A stretch of 64,000 nucleotides of DNA from the NCBI GenBank assembly GCA_030141605.1, contig JAQGDQ010000382.1:92001-156000 (forward strand). The letters are read 5' to 3'. The DNA is from Tubiluchus corallicola. Its lineage: Eukaryota > Priapulida > Priapulimorpha > Priapulimorphida > Tubiluchidae. The notes beneath the pieces were generated by a model. It ran no database searches. It saw only the letters and a program-made list of their open reading frames with translations, and was not told the origin of the DNA. Below, piece by piece: positions 11,006 through 24,500 of the stretch (positions are counted from its first letter, which is position 1; every line of letters begins with the position of its first letter). Made by a program: the position numbers and the translations under genes.

Positions 11006-11297
11006 CCGGGGCATTCAAACTATCGAGTTTTCTAGCAAGCGTGTTCAGACTAGAGAACAAAATTTGCTGTGAGTTACTCTCGGACAGTAAGCAGGAGCTG
11101 ACACTTCTCTAATTACTGCGAGAAGCGTCGAGAGTAACTCGCAGAGGCGTTCACACTAGACAGTAAATCAACTCGCAGCAACTGTAAGAGAATTTGCAAT
11201 AACTTGCCGGTAGTAACTTGCAAAGCAGTTCACACTTGCGAGCTTGGTGTAAGAGAGAAAACTCGTGATAGAAAACTCCCTAGTGTGAATGTGCCCG
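11006..11297. mobile_element. MITE, about 292 bp
   Basis: The left end CCGGGGCATTCAAACTA..GAGTTTTCTA mirrors the right end TAGAAAACTC..TAGTGTGAATGTGCCCG, an inverted repeat of about 30 bp. Flanks TTA (left) and TAA (right) suggest a 3-bp target site, as for PIF/Harbinger elements. The inside has further self-complementary pieces (AACTCGCAG, CTGCGAG). No coding capacity. Confidence 0.65.
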
Positions 11298-11739
11298 TAA
11301 GTGGTATGGATACATTAATAAATGCCAGCTATCTTGTTCTACAATAGCCTACCTGTTAAGAAAATCCTGTATCTGTTTTCCACAGTGATCTAAGTAACCA
11401 CTACCATGCAGAGTAGAATTTGAAATCAAAAGGCACTGCCTGCAAGCTTGCGCCATAACGTAAACGTGTCTAGTCACCTGTCCTGGGATTTGTACACTAC
11501 ACAGACCTATGTTCAATAGCGCACATTTAAATGGCCTTCACCCACATTCGTGAACTTTATCCACTAGTAAAAACTCTGAACACGCTTGTAACTGATTGTC
11601 GTTTATCCATACAGGTTGTTGACACACTGATGTTATGATATTACATACAGCCTATATCATGTTACTGTCACTATATTAATTAAAGAAGGCCTACTCCCTG
11701 ATACTGAAATATCTAAATAAATCACAAGACAATAAAAAA
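11298..11739. other. Non-coding stretch
   Basis: No gene or repeat recognised. Confidence 0.4.
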
Positions 11740-12070
11740 CATCGCAAATGTAAAGAACGCCAAATTGAAAATTAAGCTGAATTTTTAATATTAATTTATA
11801 AAAATTAATAAATAAATCATTTTTTAACATTATTAAGTGATTTTTTTAATATTAATAAATAGATTATGAATATTCAAAATTTATTTACTGACATTCAAAA
11901 TTCGCACTGAATTTTTAATATTAATAAATCACTTAATTTATGAATATTATTGTTTTTTTAATAATGCATTATGAATATTCAAAATTGATTTATTAATATT
12001 AAAAAATTAATTACGAATATTCAAACCTGAATCATTAATATTCATAAATGATCTATTAAAAATAAAAATA
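11740..12070. repeat. AT-rich low-complexity repeat
   Basis: Runs of AATATTAATAAATCA and ATGAATATTCAAAATT recur in both orientations, giving an imperfect cruciform-prone tract. Possibly the core of an old AT-rich MITE. Confidence 0.65.
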
Positions 12071-13274
12071 AGCGTTAAATTCCACTTTGGTGTTCTATAC
12101 AAATAGGCCTTTAGAACTTGTATACGTATGTTGGTGATGTAATAATTTAAAATGGGTTGCGCGAATTTTAAAATTGAACACAAAACGGCAAGCACTTCCT
12201 GCTGTAAATCTTTACCCATTTATGACGTCATAGCTGGTTATGCTTCCGGTCACTAAATAATTTGACCATAAAAAACACTTTGATAATTACTACAAATACG
12301 TACAAAATATAGTTCAGACCGCACGCCAAAATGAGACAGTGTGAATTGATTGAAGGATTACTTTATTTGTCTCCTTCCATATGTATATATACTATTTAAT
12401 TACACACAATTAATTATGAAAAATCGTTCCTTTAACTTCGCTCTCCTGTTTTTGCTATGTCACTATTCCGCTTAGGAAAGATATTTTAATAACAACAATA
12501 GGGAGTTAACAGCCAACACGGGAACGTAAACAATAATAAAAACTCCAAACTACAAGCTAGCGTTCTGTGACAATTTATTGTCTGGATTTTCATAAACATA
12601 ATCAAACTGAGGTATTTGTCTGTGTGATACAGTAAAAACAAGAGCATATTAATAATTACAAGACAAGAATGAAATTGACAACTCACCGGGTATCATATAA
12701 TACTATTCACAATAATATTTACAAGTTTTACAGTAGTAAATGTAAAACAAGCTACAAATGAATTTTTAGTTCAAATATGGTCACATTTTAGTATGCTGCA
12801 TTGTGATTAACCACTTGCACTAACAGGTCGTTCACCCCACAAATAACTCAAGTTAGCACACAGCAGTACAGTTGAGATTGTGGTACATTTTATTTTCAAC
12901 AAAAATCTGATCAATATTTAAATAAAATTCCCTTTTCAGACAGTCAAACCCTACAAAATAATATTGAATGTACTGGTAGTAACAGCCTAACACTTCAAGA
13001 GTTTACATTTAAGCTTAGAAGGATTTTTAGCTTATACATTTTTAGAATTTTTGATGCCAACATTCCATCTACCAGCAAACATTGTAATTAGCATCTCCAT
13101 TCATGCTTTAGGAGACTTAAGCGATCAAAAAGGGAGAAAAATCAGGAAAATATCAGTGACCTTCCAGAATAATCAGTTCAGAACAAATTTGAAATGTTGC
13201 ACTTTCAATACAGAACTACAAATAGCTTTGTGGATGAAAGTCTGAAAAAGCTGAATGTGTATGAGTGTTATATT
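12071..13274. other. Non-coding stretch
   Basis: No gene or repeat recognised. The open frames here are short and lack splice-site or homology support. Confidence 0.45.
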
Positions 13275-14041
13275 TAGGATGCTGACACATTGGCCACGTT
13301 ATGGTCAATTTTCCAACTTTGATGCAAAGTAACGTAAAATAATATAAAATAATAGGTGTGCACACGTGCGTATCACTAAGAGTGTATTCAAATGTAGCAG
13401 ATAGGTGGCTCTGACTGATTGCAAACTGCTAGGGAGAGAGATCTCAGAGCAGCTCTGCCTGATTGAGTCAGTAGCATAAATGGTAGACAATGTGCTGCGA
13501 AAGCCACAGGTACTGAGTTCAAATCCTGGTTTACTCACAATTTTTAAAGCAAAGCCTTCTTCAATTAGGATTTATGATTTACTGGGTATAAAAGACATAG
13601 AGTTACAATCAAATGAAATATCAGAACAAACATGTATATGTTACAGATCAAGTGGATAAAAATCATAAAGGAAAATATTTATTAGGATTATTCCTATTTT
13701 GGAAAAAAAGTGTCCACTAGCCAACATACAGTAGCTAAGCTGCTACATAAGAATATAAACTGTTCAACTGTTTGTCACGTTTATAAAATCAGGACATATA
13801 CAATTTACAATTTTGAAGTTTTTAGTTTCTAACACTGTTTAGTACATTACATTGATATAAGTTTTTCGACCTTGGTTTCACTCTCCGATTTCTTCAATTA
13901 GTTAGCGGTGAAGGGTCACGGTAAGAGCGAAATCTTTCATAATAATGCATGCGTGTGTTATAGGTGTATCAACAGAAAGGGTTATTAAAAAGTTTGCACT
14001 GTTTCCTTTTGTAACAGGCCTGTGAATGTGTCAGCACCCTA
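13275..14041. mobile_element. TIR-bounded element containing a tRNA-like sequence
   Basis: The left end TAGGATGCTGACACATT and right end AATGTGTCAGCACCCTA match as inverted repeats (16 of 17). The 767-bp interior has no transposase frame. A 74-nt tRNA-like sequence lies at 13464-13537. The target duplication is unclear. Confidence 0.55.
13464..13537 (+). pseudogene. tRNA-like sequence (tRNA pseudogene or SINE head)
   Basis: Spacing fits a tRNA. A 7-nt acceptor strand TGAGTCA pairs (6 of 7) with TTACTCA at 13531-13537. An A-box-like TAGCATAAATGG lies at 13472-13483 and a B-box-like GAGTTCAAATCC at 13515-13526. The anticodon and T stems are poorly paired, so I do not assign an anticodon. Confidence 0.5.
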
Positions 14042-14843
14042 GGTAAATTAGAAAGTATCTTATACAAATCACAATAATAATAATTACAACATCCACATTG
14101 TATACAAACTACAACTACATTATTATGATGACATACTACAAACAATTCTACGTACGTAATTTCTATCTAAATCATTATGATATTTATATGTATTCGAGGT
14201 AATTAGCTGAACTACAAAGTTACAATAACACAGAGGTACTTCAACTGTTATACCGTACATCATCAGCTAGATCAACCATAGTACACGCTTAATCATATCA
14301 TATTACCAAACATTATCAAAAGTTATGTACACACAGCCTGCATTTAGTTAGGAAATGTTCCAGTTACAATGCATCTGAATAACCAAGCTGGACCTGAGAT
14401 CATGACAAATTAAACAAGAGACACATAGATAACTAGAATTATGAGACGTGCTTCCGAGGCCAATAAAATAAAGAAAGGATATCTTACCAATACTCGTTTG
14501 TAGTTTGATTTGAGCTTAGTATCAAATCGTACTGAAACTTACTACGTTATACTTGTTTTTGTTTGTTTATTATACAAGCTAGACGAACATTTTGTTACAC
14601 AAACACGCTAGACATAGCAGTAATAAAGGCTACAACATTCTACACTTACTACTCACACAAAATACAACTTTAAACTCTCATATTTATTAACTACAATGAA
14701 CATTTGCAGTAGAATACCAAATATGCTTAACTGCAAACATGAGCAATGCAGTTAGGAACCTCATGATTCAGTTTTAACATTTTTTGCAAAGTTTCTAAAT
14801 AAATGCAAAAGCATCAGAATCTTGTTGCCTGTTTAATCATATA
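14042..14843. other. Non-coding stretch
   Basis: AT-rich; no gene or repeat recognised. Confidence 0.45.
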
Positions 14844-14845
14844 TA

Positions 14846-15406
14846 CAATGTGTCCCAAAACTCCCTATATGCTTCGATTTCGAATTTTCTTTTTAAAGTT
14901 TTCTTCAATCTCAGCAAGCCATCACACAAATCAAAAGGGGCCTTTGACAAAATCTTTCTGTTTGTTCTTTTTTATCAGGAACCATGTTGCTCTGATGATG
15001 ACAGTAGTGTTAGAAATGAGTTGCAAAATCAGCCTGGCATGAAGACTTTAGATCACTAATGGAAGTTCAGGGCAAATTCAAAGCACCATATTTACCATTT
15101 TACTATCGCGTTGTAGCAATTTACTTCTTCAACAAGATGAAGCACTTCCTTACCACTCATGAGGTGTGAGAGACCGTCTCAGATGCTGAACTTGCTATTT
15201 GGGTTGATCTCCGAAGCTCTTTAAGACCATGAAGAAGGTAAAGTATTAAACCTACTAGTGCAGTAGCTACTTTCAGATTTTCGTCTAATTTCACTAAAAG
15301 AATTGCTCAAGGTTTTAGTTCATCTGTGTCAATTTTCCAACATTTTACTTTGCTTATTGAAAACTACAGAAAATGTAAAGCATATAGTAACTTATGAGAC
15401 ACCCTG
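14846..15406. mobile_element. Tc1/mariner-like non-autonomous element
   Basis: The left end CAATGTGTCCCAAAACTCCC and right end, read inverted, CAGGGTGTCTCATAAGTTAC align over about 28 bp through CTATATGCTT. Both ends are flanked by TA (14844-14845, 15407-15408). It is 561 bp with only short broken frames. The outer CARGGTGT resembles the MITE at 5042. Confidence 0.72.
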
Positions 15407-15408
15407 TA

Positions 15409-16764
15409 TGTGCGAAAAATTGCCTTGTTTCTTCAAGGCATGGGGTGTACTGGGTATAAGGGCATTTTACGATTTCTTTAGTAAGGCCCGCATCGCCTAT
15501 TTCCGTAAAGCTTAACGAGTCAGTTTATTTAGTGAATTGTCCTGTTCACTAACTCATAATCAATGTACTCAGCCATCTGAAAAACTGCTTGACAAATATT
15601 TTTAAAATAGTTTAAACAGATTTTATAAACTGTTTGGTATAAATGAATTACTTTCATAAAAGAGGTAAACAACAACACAACTGTGGACATAAATAATTAA
15701 ACCTGCTCATAATTATATTTACAATGCTTTGGTGATTATAATAATAATAATAAAAATTATAAACAATCAATGAGGTGAACACAATCAACCTGTTGAAACC
15801 TGTAATTGCAGGACATTGAAGATTTACCTGAGAGAAACAGCAGCTAAATATGGTTAAAACCCATTAGCAACTGATGTAGGAATGGTAAATTAAAAATCAT
15901 TGTACATTAAACTAAATAACATTGTACGTCTGTATATACATATTTATAAGTGGATGAATGAACTACACACATTTAAAAATTATTTGAATTAAACCATTAA
16001 AAAGTACTATACAGCATTTTACGGTACTCTTAATTATGTTAATATTAAAACACAATTTTTACTAGGTAAAAAAACAATATTTTCCAAAACTAAAAGCACG
16101 AGATAAACTTTAGTAGACATAACGTTACACCCAGTCAACTAAACTTCATCACTGACTATTAGTAATAGATTCTGATGTGCCCTCATCAGACCTAATTCAT
16201 CAGATTGGAAATTAACAATCAAATACATAGAAACTAAATCCCCTGCTCTTATGATTAGCTCTTTGTTAACAGATGTCATTGTTTTTGTTATTAAACCAGT
16301 AAGTCAAAACATTAACACCTATAATTGATCAGATGCCAATTTTTAAGTATAAAAATGTTAAGGCTGGTGACTGCTGGTGGTAAAAAAACATCCTTTGCTA
16401 TAGAATTTACCCGTAAAACATTAACCTCCGTGTAGATTTTGTGCTTCAATCCTATTCGAACAAAATCTGTGTCCAGTGTGCAAAAACAAAATGTCAACTT
16501 GAGTTCAGTACAATCCTGGATCTGTGCAGCTCATAATGGATCTACGCAGAGGAAATATGGAGACTACGCTGACAGGGTCATTGGGACGTGCGAGTTTGGA
16601 GTGGACGTCCCACTCTGATTAGATTGATTCGACAGCCCGTCAGTCGTACGCAATGGTTTAGCCTGCAGGCTGCGTCGTGGATCTGCAAAAATGTTAAGCT
16701 AATTATGAATCCTCAAAAATCCAAGCCTAACCAGTATCGAGTATGGCGTGTTCAGAATATTTAA
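15409..16764. other. Non-coding stretch
   Basis: Includes a short (AAT)n at about 15740-15752. No gene recognised. Confidence 0.45.
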
Positions 16765-17410
16765 GGCCCGTGTCACACAGAGAAAGCCGTAAGGAGCAAG
16801 CCGTAATCCATAATCCATAAGCTTAAGGCGTCTTCCATCTCCCGTAAGGTGCATGTCACAATCCACAGTATGAGCCTTGTTCTGTGTAACTAGCAAGGCG
16901 TTTTGCCAATGCAAGGCTAGACCCATTTATAGTATTCATAGGCGAAGTGAAGGAGAATTTGTGACATTATCTCAAATGGTCAAGAGTGATAAAGAAAAAT
17001 TTCCAACTACAATAGAATGTCAGTCAAATCATTTTAGTGGAGTAACAGATTGTCAGTCGCATACAATCGTATAATATGATTGACTTGTATGCTGCCTGCT
17101 GCATATAGTGTACATTTCTTACGTGCAACGTAGTAATACCGCTCTCGTAAATATGTGTTGAGGGTTAAAAATGTTTTTTAATGTTTATAGTACATCGGTG
17201 TTAAGAAATCTTATGATAATACGCTCATTATTCTGTTAGCAATGACCAAAATACGCCTTATGGCAAATGAAATGAATGGCCAAAATTCATTTCGCAATAA
17301 GGAACCTTATAAGCCGTTCAAAACATTTTGCATGGAATCTATAGCAGATTATGGGTGATGGCTTACGGTAGACAGAAGATAGCAAATGAATTATCTGTGT
17401 GACAGGGGCC
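16765..17410. mobile_element. TIR element, 646 bp
   Basis: The left GGCCCGTGTCACACAG and right CTGTGTGACAGGGGCC ends are inverted repeats (15 of 16). Sequence just outside the right end (17440-17485) repeats in inverse the CCGTAATCCATAATCC / AAGGCG block found inside the left end, so the element may be nested or larger. No transposase; superfamily undetermined. Confidence 0.55.
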
Positions 17411-18408
17411 ATTGCTTAGCAGACGTTCATTTTTCATAAGGCGGCTTTTTCTCCTAGAGGCTTACGCCGTATGGATTATGTCCAGTTCTGCCTGACATAG
17501 GTCTCTAGCGTAACTTGATGGATACTAATGGTTGCATTAATGTCAATCCTAGAAACGCTCAGTTCAAACTATTCAATGCAATATGTTTTTACAATAATTC
17601 TTTATTAAAAGCTTCAATTACACAGTGAATTCCCTCTAGGACTAACCTCGATAATCAAAAAGTTCAGATGCATTTTGCGTACTGTGTACTTGAAAATAGA
17701 AATATTTTTCATCTTTGATTTTGTGTTAATGTGTAATGAAACTAGTTGCTAATATCATGCTTATGTAAAATTATGCATTTTACCACTAGATGGCACCACG
17801 GTTGTATGCGTGACAGTTATCAGCCATGTTGTCAGCCTTTTTGGTTGATTAAAGCGAATTGCTTCTTTTCAACTTAATTACTGCGTTTACAGTTATATTT
17901 AATGACAACTTGTAACATAATGCACGCATGTAAATGCAATATTGTGGTTATAAAAAGTAAGTTTTGGCAGACTTCACGGCTTTTCACCCCAACAAGTAAA
18001 AATCATGAAATCAGCAGCTCTAATACTCAATATATACAGTCCAAGCACACTACATACTATTTGCAAACTTACAGTGATAATAAAAGAAACAACAAATCTG
18101 GATGTCTGCCGGGATTAATCACATAATTACTAATGCAACATTATAACCGTTGTCAGTCATAAGACATGAAAGATTTTTATCAGATGAGCTTTAAAATGTG
18201 CAAATAAGTGATATACAGAACAATTCCAAATGACTACTGACAAGGCATAAAACAAAAAAATACACTGTTTCAGTCTGTTCAAATTTTGTTCAAACTTCCA
18301 TTGAAAACAACTAGCACAGAACATAGTCAAATTGCCATAATGTTCATAATGAAGTGACCACTTGCTTGGTCATTTGAAATGAAAAACGTTTACTGCTCGG
18401 ATACTTAC
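17411..18408. other. Non-coding stretch beside exon 14
   Basis: Part of intron 14 if the exon at 9016 is real. Holds a CTCF-like motif at 17783. The plus-strand open frame 17902-18126 has no recognisable content. Confidence 0.4.
17783..17795 (+). promoter_or_regulatory. CTCF-type binding motif match
   Basis: CCACTAGATGGCA fits the bilaterian CTCF core consensus CCASYAGRKGGCR at every position. A single short match in AT-rich DNA is suggestive only. Confidence 0.3.
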
Positions 18409-18555
18409 CTGTACGGTAATGGATAAACCACAACATTGCTGTTAACAAGCAACCAACGACAAATGAAGTGAACGCAATGCCGACTACGGCTCCGGATTCT
18501 AGACCGATCACGCACGGCTTGCTAGTAACAGTGGGACAACCTCCTCCAACCGAAT
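18409..18555 (-). CDS. TGFBR3: Exon 14: juxtamembrane region and transmembrane helix
   Basis: Acceptor CTAG, donor GTAAGT; enters and leaves in phase 1. Encodes a short Cys-containing linker (GGGCPTVTSKPC) and then the membrane segment SGAVVGIAFTSFVVGCLLTA followed by MLWFIHYRTG. Vertebrate betaglycan has GIAFAAFVIGALLTGALWYI at the same place, and this unusually conserved helix is the strongest single identification of the gene. HYRTG starts the cytoplasmic side. Confidence 0.93.
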
Positions 18556-21500
18556 CTAGTGCAACAATTAAAAGCAATTAAATTAAATTTTAAAAAGTCG
18601 GTGTGAAATATAAAGGAATTAAAATTGGAAATACGTCGGTGGTATGATTTAACACAAATTTGAGATCTTAGCTCTAGAAAAACAGTAGGTTCGTGATGAG
18701 CAACTAAATACAAGAAAAAAATGCAGCACTTCATGCAATGCAGTTGGATTTTTGCTTAATTAAAGTTTGGTTAATCTTGCTAACCTTGGAAGAATGAAAC
18801 TTACATTTACACATGAACTAAGCACCAAACGACTGAGTATATAAATTTAATCAATGGATTATAGGACGCATTTACTGCATTGGCTAACTGGATAATTCAG
18901 AAAATGACAAAATAAACATATTTTTAAATTATGCAACATGTGATGATGCACTAATTTAAAAATCACATTACCCTCTCCTTTAATTACAGTATTTATAGAA
19001 ATTATGGTAAATGAACTTAAAGACATCCTTAAAATTTCAAAGTTGTTTGATAAAAAGTGAAAATATTTAGATGAATGTCACTTAACATTAGTACACCTTC
19101 TTTCACACAAAAATTAAAACTTCTAGAGGTACGTCACAACAAAGGACAATCATTCAAATGACAAATGTGAGGACGAAAGAAAAAGGAAGTCACAAAAAAA
19201 TCATGTTGCAAATCACGTGGAAGTCAAAGAGGCAAGATACTTTCTTGTAATTCGTGCAATGTTAACACATTCTCAAAAAGACAACTTTTTCATTGTTTGT
19301 TCATTGTCTTTTTGAGAATGTATTAACATTGCATGAATTACAAGAAAGCATTTTGCCACTTCGACTATCACGTGATTTTCTCGACTTCTTTTTTCTTTCG
19401 TATCCTCATATTTGTCACATGAATGATTGTCATTTGTTGTAATGCACTACTAGAAGTTTTAATTTTTGTGTGAAAGAAGGTGTACTAATGTTAAGTGACA
19501 TTCAACTCAATATTGTCACTTTTTATCAAACAACTTTGAAATATTAAGGATGTTTTTAAGTTCATTTACCATAATTTCTATAAATACTGTAATTAAAGGA
19601 GAGGGTAATGTGATTGTTAAATGAATGGCAACAAGCAAGCACCATTTTCCTCAAATTCAAAAAAGTGAAAAAGATTAACATTTCTGAAAAAAGTCAGTAC
19701 TTGGTATTGAATTTTTGTAAAATATTTCTTTCCTCGCCACCTCCAATCTTAGAAGTCTGATAATACTTTGACAATATAAACTGTAGGACATAGCCGTGGT
19801 ACAAGCTGATGCTAATCACATACAGTCCTTTTAACAACCAGTTTCAAGAATCAAATGTGGCACACTAGCCAGTAATAATTAAAATAAAAAATAAAAAGTT
19901 AACAGTTTTTTATATTTTAGTTGGTGATTAAAAACCTAATGCTGGTTTACGTTACACGTTTACTGTGCAAAATTCTTGTAAAATAAAAATATTTAAACAT
20001 TCGTTAAAATTAGTAATCCACTTTTAACTACAAAATGAAACATTAGACAACAAAAATGAAATACCTGGTAAGTCGACTTTCTGCATCATGTTTGAAAAAT
20101 GAATAGGTCCCCATACAATCCCGGAAAAGCTGTCCGCATTGCTCGACACTGTGTGTTGAGCTTTGCAGTACGAACCGAGATCAGCACACTAAGATTAAAA
20201 CAATGTAGCTAGCTAACAAAAACACGTAGACTAACGAATAAATAATCAACGAAAGAAAAATAAATATAGAATCATCAATTACGTCATCTGTTAGGAAAAT
20301 TAAAATGACTTACTGTGATTATTAGCTGATATTATTAAGTATTTAAATTCTGCAACTCTTGACATTATAGGCACGAAGTTTTTGCACATTCAGTCAATTC
20401 TAAGAAGTGAATTTGATAAATGCAAGCAATGCAATATCTACAAATTAAAGGCAAACTTGAGTATTTTTACCTATTATTGTATTTTTAGAAATGATTTATT
20501 ATTAAACTAGAAAATCCTACAGTAAATCCTTAAAAATCAGTATGCTTTCAGAGAAAGTCTTAGTAATCTGAGCCATTAATTCATTACCCTACAGGCAGAT
20601 GTCTCTGTAAGCAATGAACATCTGTGGTCTACAGGCATTCTATGCAATTCTTATCAGGCAAGCCACAGATGCTCTGGTGAACAAAGCAGAAACAGAATAT
20701 CGTAAAAATTCAGGCCTCGCATGCACATACATTTGTAAATTCGTCATAAAATGACATTCATACACACTGAGACAGGACCACTTTCTAAAATTCACTTCTT
20801 TATTGTCTCTTGTGAAGTGATTTGAAATATAATGCATGTAATACGTAAACAAGACTCAATATATTAAAACGAAAAGAAACAAAAAGTTTTCAATAATTCA
20901 GTGGTTGAACAAACAGTAAGATACATCAACAGAAGCAAATTTTGAAGAAAAAAAATGATAAGCTACCAACTTAAATGATTTGTGTTGCAATGGTATTAAA
21001 GAGACCAAGCTTGTAAAAATGCCCTGGCTGTGAAGTTTCAAGTAATAGGCCTATATACATTTGAATAAAAATGAAAGGAAAAGCTGGAAGTAAGGAAGTA
21101 AGAGTTGACGACATGATGAAATGAAAATAGAGACAATAATACAAAATCAGTAAAGTGAAATAATAATAATAATAAACGATTAACTAATAAATCAAGAGTG
21201 CAGACCATTCTTGCAAATATGTAACGTGTACACAATATGTAAACAAATTATCATTTACAGGGCACTGAATTAAAATGAAAATATTGTCCAAAGGTTCAAT
21301 GTTAAACAGATATGTTCATTGTTCAGCTACATCATTATTGCTTCACTCATTTGCTGAAGCATTTGTTTGTTTGTGCTGCACCACAATTTACCAGTTACTC
21401 AATTACTGCTTCACCATAACAGTCTGAAAACGTGCATTGACTTATGTTGTTTTAAAGAAAACAGTATAACTTGTGAAAACAGAAACTACTGTGTTATCAA

Positions 21501-24500
21501 GCTCAAGTCACGACATCTGTAAGTGGATGCCATTGCAAATTCCCATAACAATTATCACATTTCTCAAAAGAATGTCATTTAATCACATCCTTTTAATCAG
21601 CCTTGCACCGGAAGTATGAGACAAAACAGCAGTACAGTTCCTGCATGCTTTGTTAGTTAATTCTAGTCTCTTTGTACATAAACTTAACACGTATCTTACC
21701 CACGTTGTACATATATAATAAATGGTTATTCTTCGAGACTATACTGCTTAATTTCGGGTTGGATTGTTCATCGCGTTACACGTCTACAAATATTTCTAGG
21801 AGGAAAACCTTATAGTAAAGAAGCTAGCATTAACTCAAATGTCATACCTGTTCTACGGAATCTTGACTATGGGAATTATTTCCTGGATTACACACACTAA
21901 CTTGACAGTGAAGGTACACAGTAGCAGATCCAGGCATCCAGTATGGTGATAGTGTCAGTTTGAACTTTTGTGTTGCTGATGATGAAGACGTGTTAATCAG
22001 TTCAACCGTGTCATCCACAGGACACCTGTTTTAGATGTAGAAAATTTGTGCATGTCACTCAGAATTGACAAATACCTCTCAAGTAATGTTAAAATAACTA
22101 CAGCTTTTTAACATAATTTTACCTTTTTCTTATGATATAACGTCTATCCTGTCCATGCTGGTCATCTGCATGACTCAACCAACATTCCTGGGTTACAGCA
22201 CCCAAGCGACTGCCTGCAAAATTTAAAGAAATAATCAGTTAACTTTATATAATCAGTATATATCATTAAAATATACCTCGTTTACCAATTGTTATATCAA
22301 GTCAACTTAAGAACTACCACGTTTGCAAAATCAGATAGAGATAGCAACTGTGGTGACTATAGTGAGAATAGTATTATACTTCATCATTTTCTAATATTTG
22401 AGTGTATTAAATAAGTACGAATGACTGTTTGTCTAACAGACAAAATTACTTAGAAAAAAACAGAAAGCTTTTTAATTTTTTACTCACTACAGTAAAAGAG
22501 TCCTCTGAAGGCCTTAATAACAGCTAATTACAGTCTCCTTCTAATTATAGTTGTTACTAATTATAGATGTTACAAATTATAGCTGTTACTAGTTATAGCT
22601 GTGTTGTCAAACTTTCTGATGGCTTACGAATTTAATAGTTTAGTTAGCCAATGCTGCAAAACAAGGATTTGAAAGCACATGAAGCTTGTGTCTTATTGGT
22701 CAGTGATACAAAGTCATAAGGTGTTCTGACCAATTAGGACAATTGAAGGGAGAGAGGATGAATTTTCAATCCATACTTCAGTTGGCATGAATATTCAACT
22801 CATTAGATAGCAATCTCTTTCTAGTACAAACTCAATGCACATTGCACTGTGTCCCAACTTGCTATTCTATATTAAGAATACAGCAGAAGCATTTTTTCAG
22901 TGTAGGAGGTCAATATAAGTGGACATTCAAGGCACCATAAAATTAGTAAAATTAAATAAAAACCTGAATAAATTTGGCAACATTAATCTAGAAAATCTAA
23001 AATTATTTTAATTTTTATATTAAATTTGCCCATGGTAATCCAAGGTTCATGTTAAACACTTGATGCAAAACTTGGAAAATTTTGGCAGCAGTGCCAGGAC
23101 CAGAATCTAGTTCGTTAATCCTCAAGGCACAGACATTGAAGGGTATGGTCTCTTTCAATATATACACATCATCCAGAAACAAGAGAAGCAAACGAGGCAC
23201 ACAGCATTAATACTGTCCAGAACCATTTCTGCTAAGGTTATCCATTGATTTACTAGCCAGGTCCAGTGTTTATTATCTGCATACACATTCGATGAACAGC
23301 CATTGATCTTGTGGGCAAATGTCGGGCATCCAAAGAAAGTGTTAATAAACTGTTTTCTTTAAAGTGAGTTCTTCACAGCCGCAAGCAAAACACCATAACA
23401 CCAAATAGCATTTGAAAAAACATAAAGTTACAGGCAGAGCAGCTATTGCGCCAGACAACATCAATTTTCTGAATAACTGATAGACAGTAAAATAAAAGAC
23501 CAAGAAAAACCACAAGTACAAACCTTCACTAGTTGTAACTTCAACAAAAACTTCAGCTACATCCTCAATTGTGATTGGTGTTTCAAGTAGATTAATTGAC
23601 TCCAACTCATTATAAACATGTAGTTCAAATAGCCCAGCCTATAATCACATATAAAACTCATCATATAAATATAACTTGTCATATAAAAATTAAGATTATA
23701 AAAAACATTTATACTAAAATTACATAAGTATATGAACGCACAAAAAAATTATAAAATTCCCGGCCGGGTATGCGATGAAAAAATTCAACAAAAACAGAAG
23801 TATTTTTATTGTCTGCATTACCAACTTGCCATAATAACTTGATAATAACATAGCAACTTGTACTTGTATAACAATTTATCCATAGTAGATCTCAAAACAC
23901 ATGACACACCCAGCCGAGTTTTTTACATGATTAAGAAAGATTGAGTGCCATCACTAGACATTCGTTTTTTCAAAAATTTATTTCTGTCTGAGACATGATT
24001 GATTTTTTGACAATTTACATATTGCCTCAATAACAAAAACATTTCAGTGATGCAACATCAAAGTGATTAAATACAGAGTTGAAATTAGATATAGATGCTT
24101 TTGATGATAATTTCACGGTGCATAATTAAATGACGAGAATGAAAAGGAGAGTGAAAGAGTGTGTACGTGTGAGAGAAAGAGAAGAGAGAAACAGAGAGAA
24201 GAGGGGAGGAGTGAGCGAGGAGGGAGAGGGAAACAGGGAAAGCATGGGAAAGTCAAGAAAGAGCAACAAATACAGCGAGGATGAGAGAGAGAAAGAGAGA
24301 GATAGAGAGATGAGAGACGGAGGAAGGGAGGGAGGTAGGGAGGGAGAAAGGGAGAGAGACAGAGAGAGAGAGAGAACGAGAGAGAGACTGAGAGAGAGAG
24401 AGACAGCAAGTCTTATAAGCATAAGATCTTATAAAAGTAATTTGCAGCTACCAACTAAAATGAAATTATGTGAGTTTACGGCACGTGGGCTAGTATTTGC

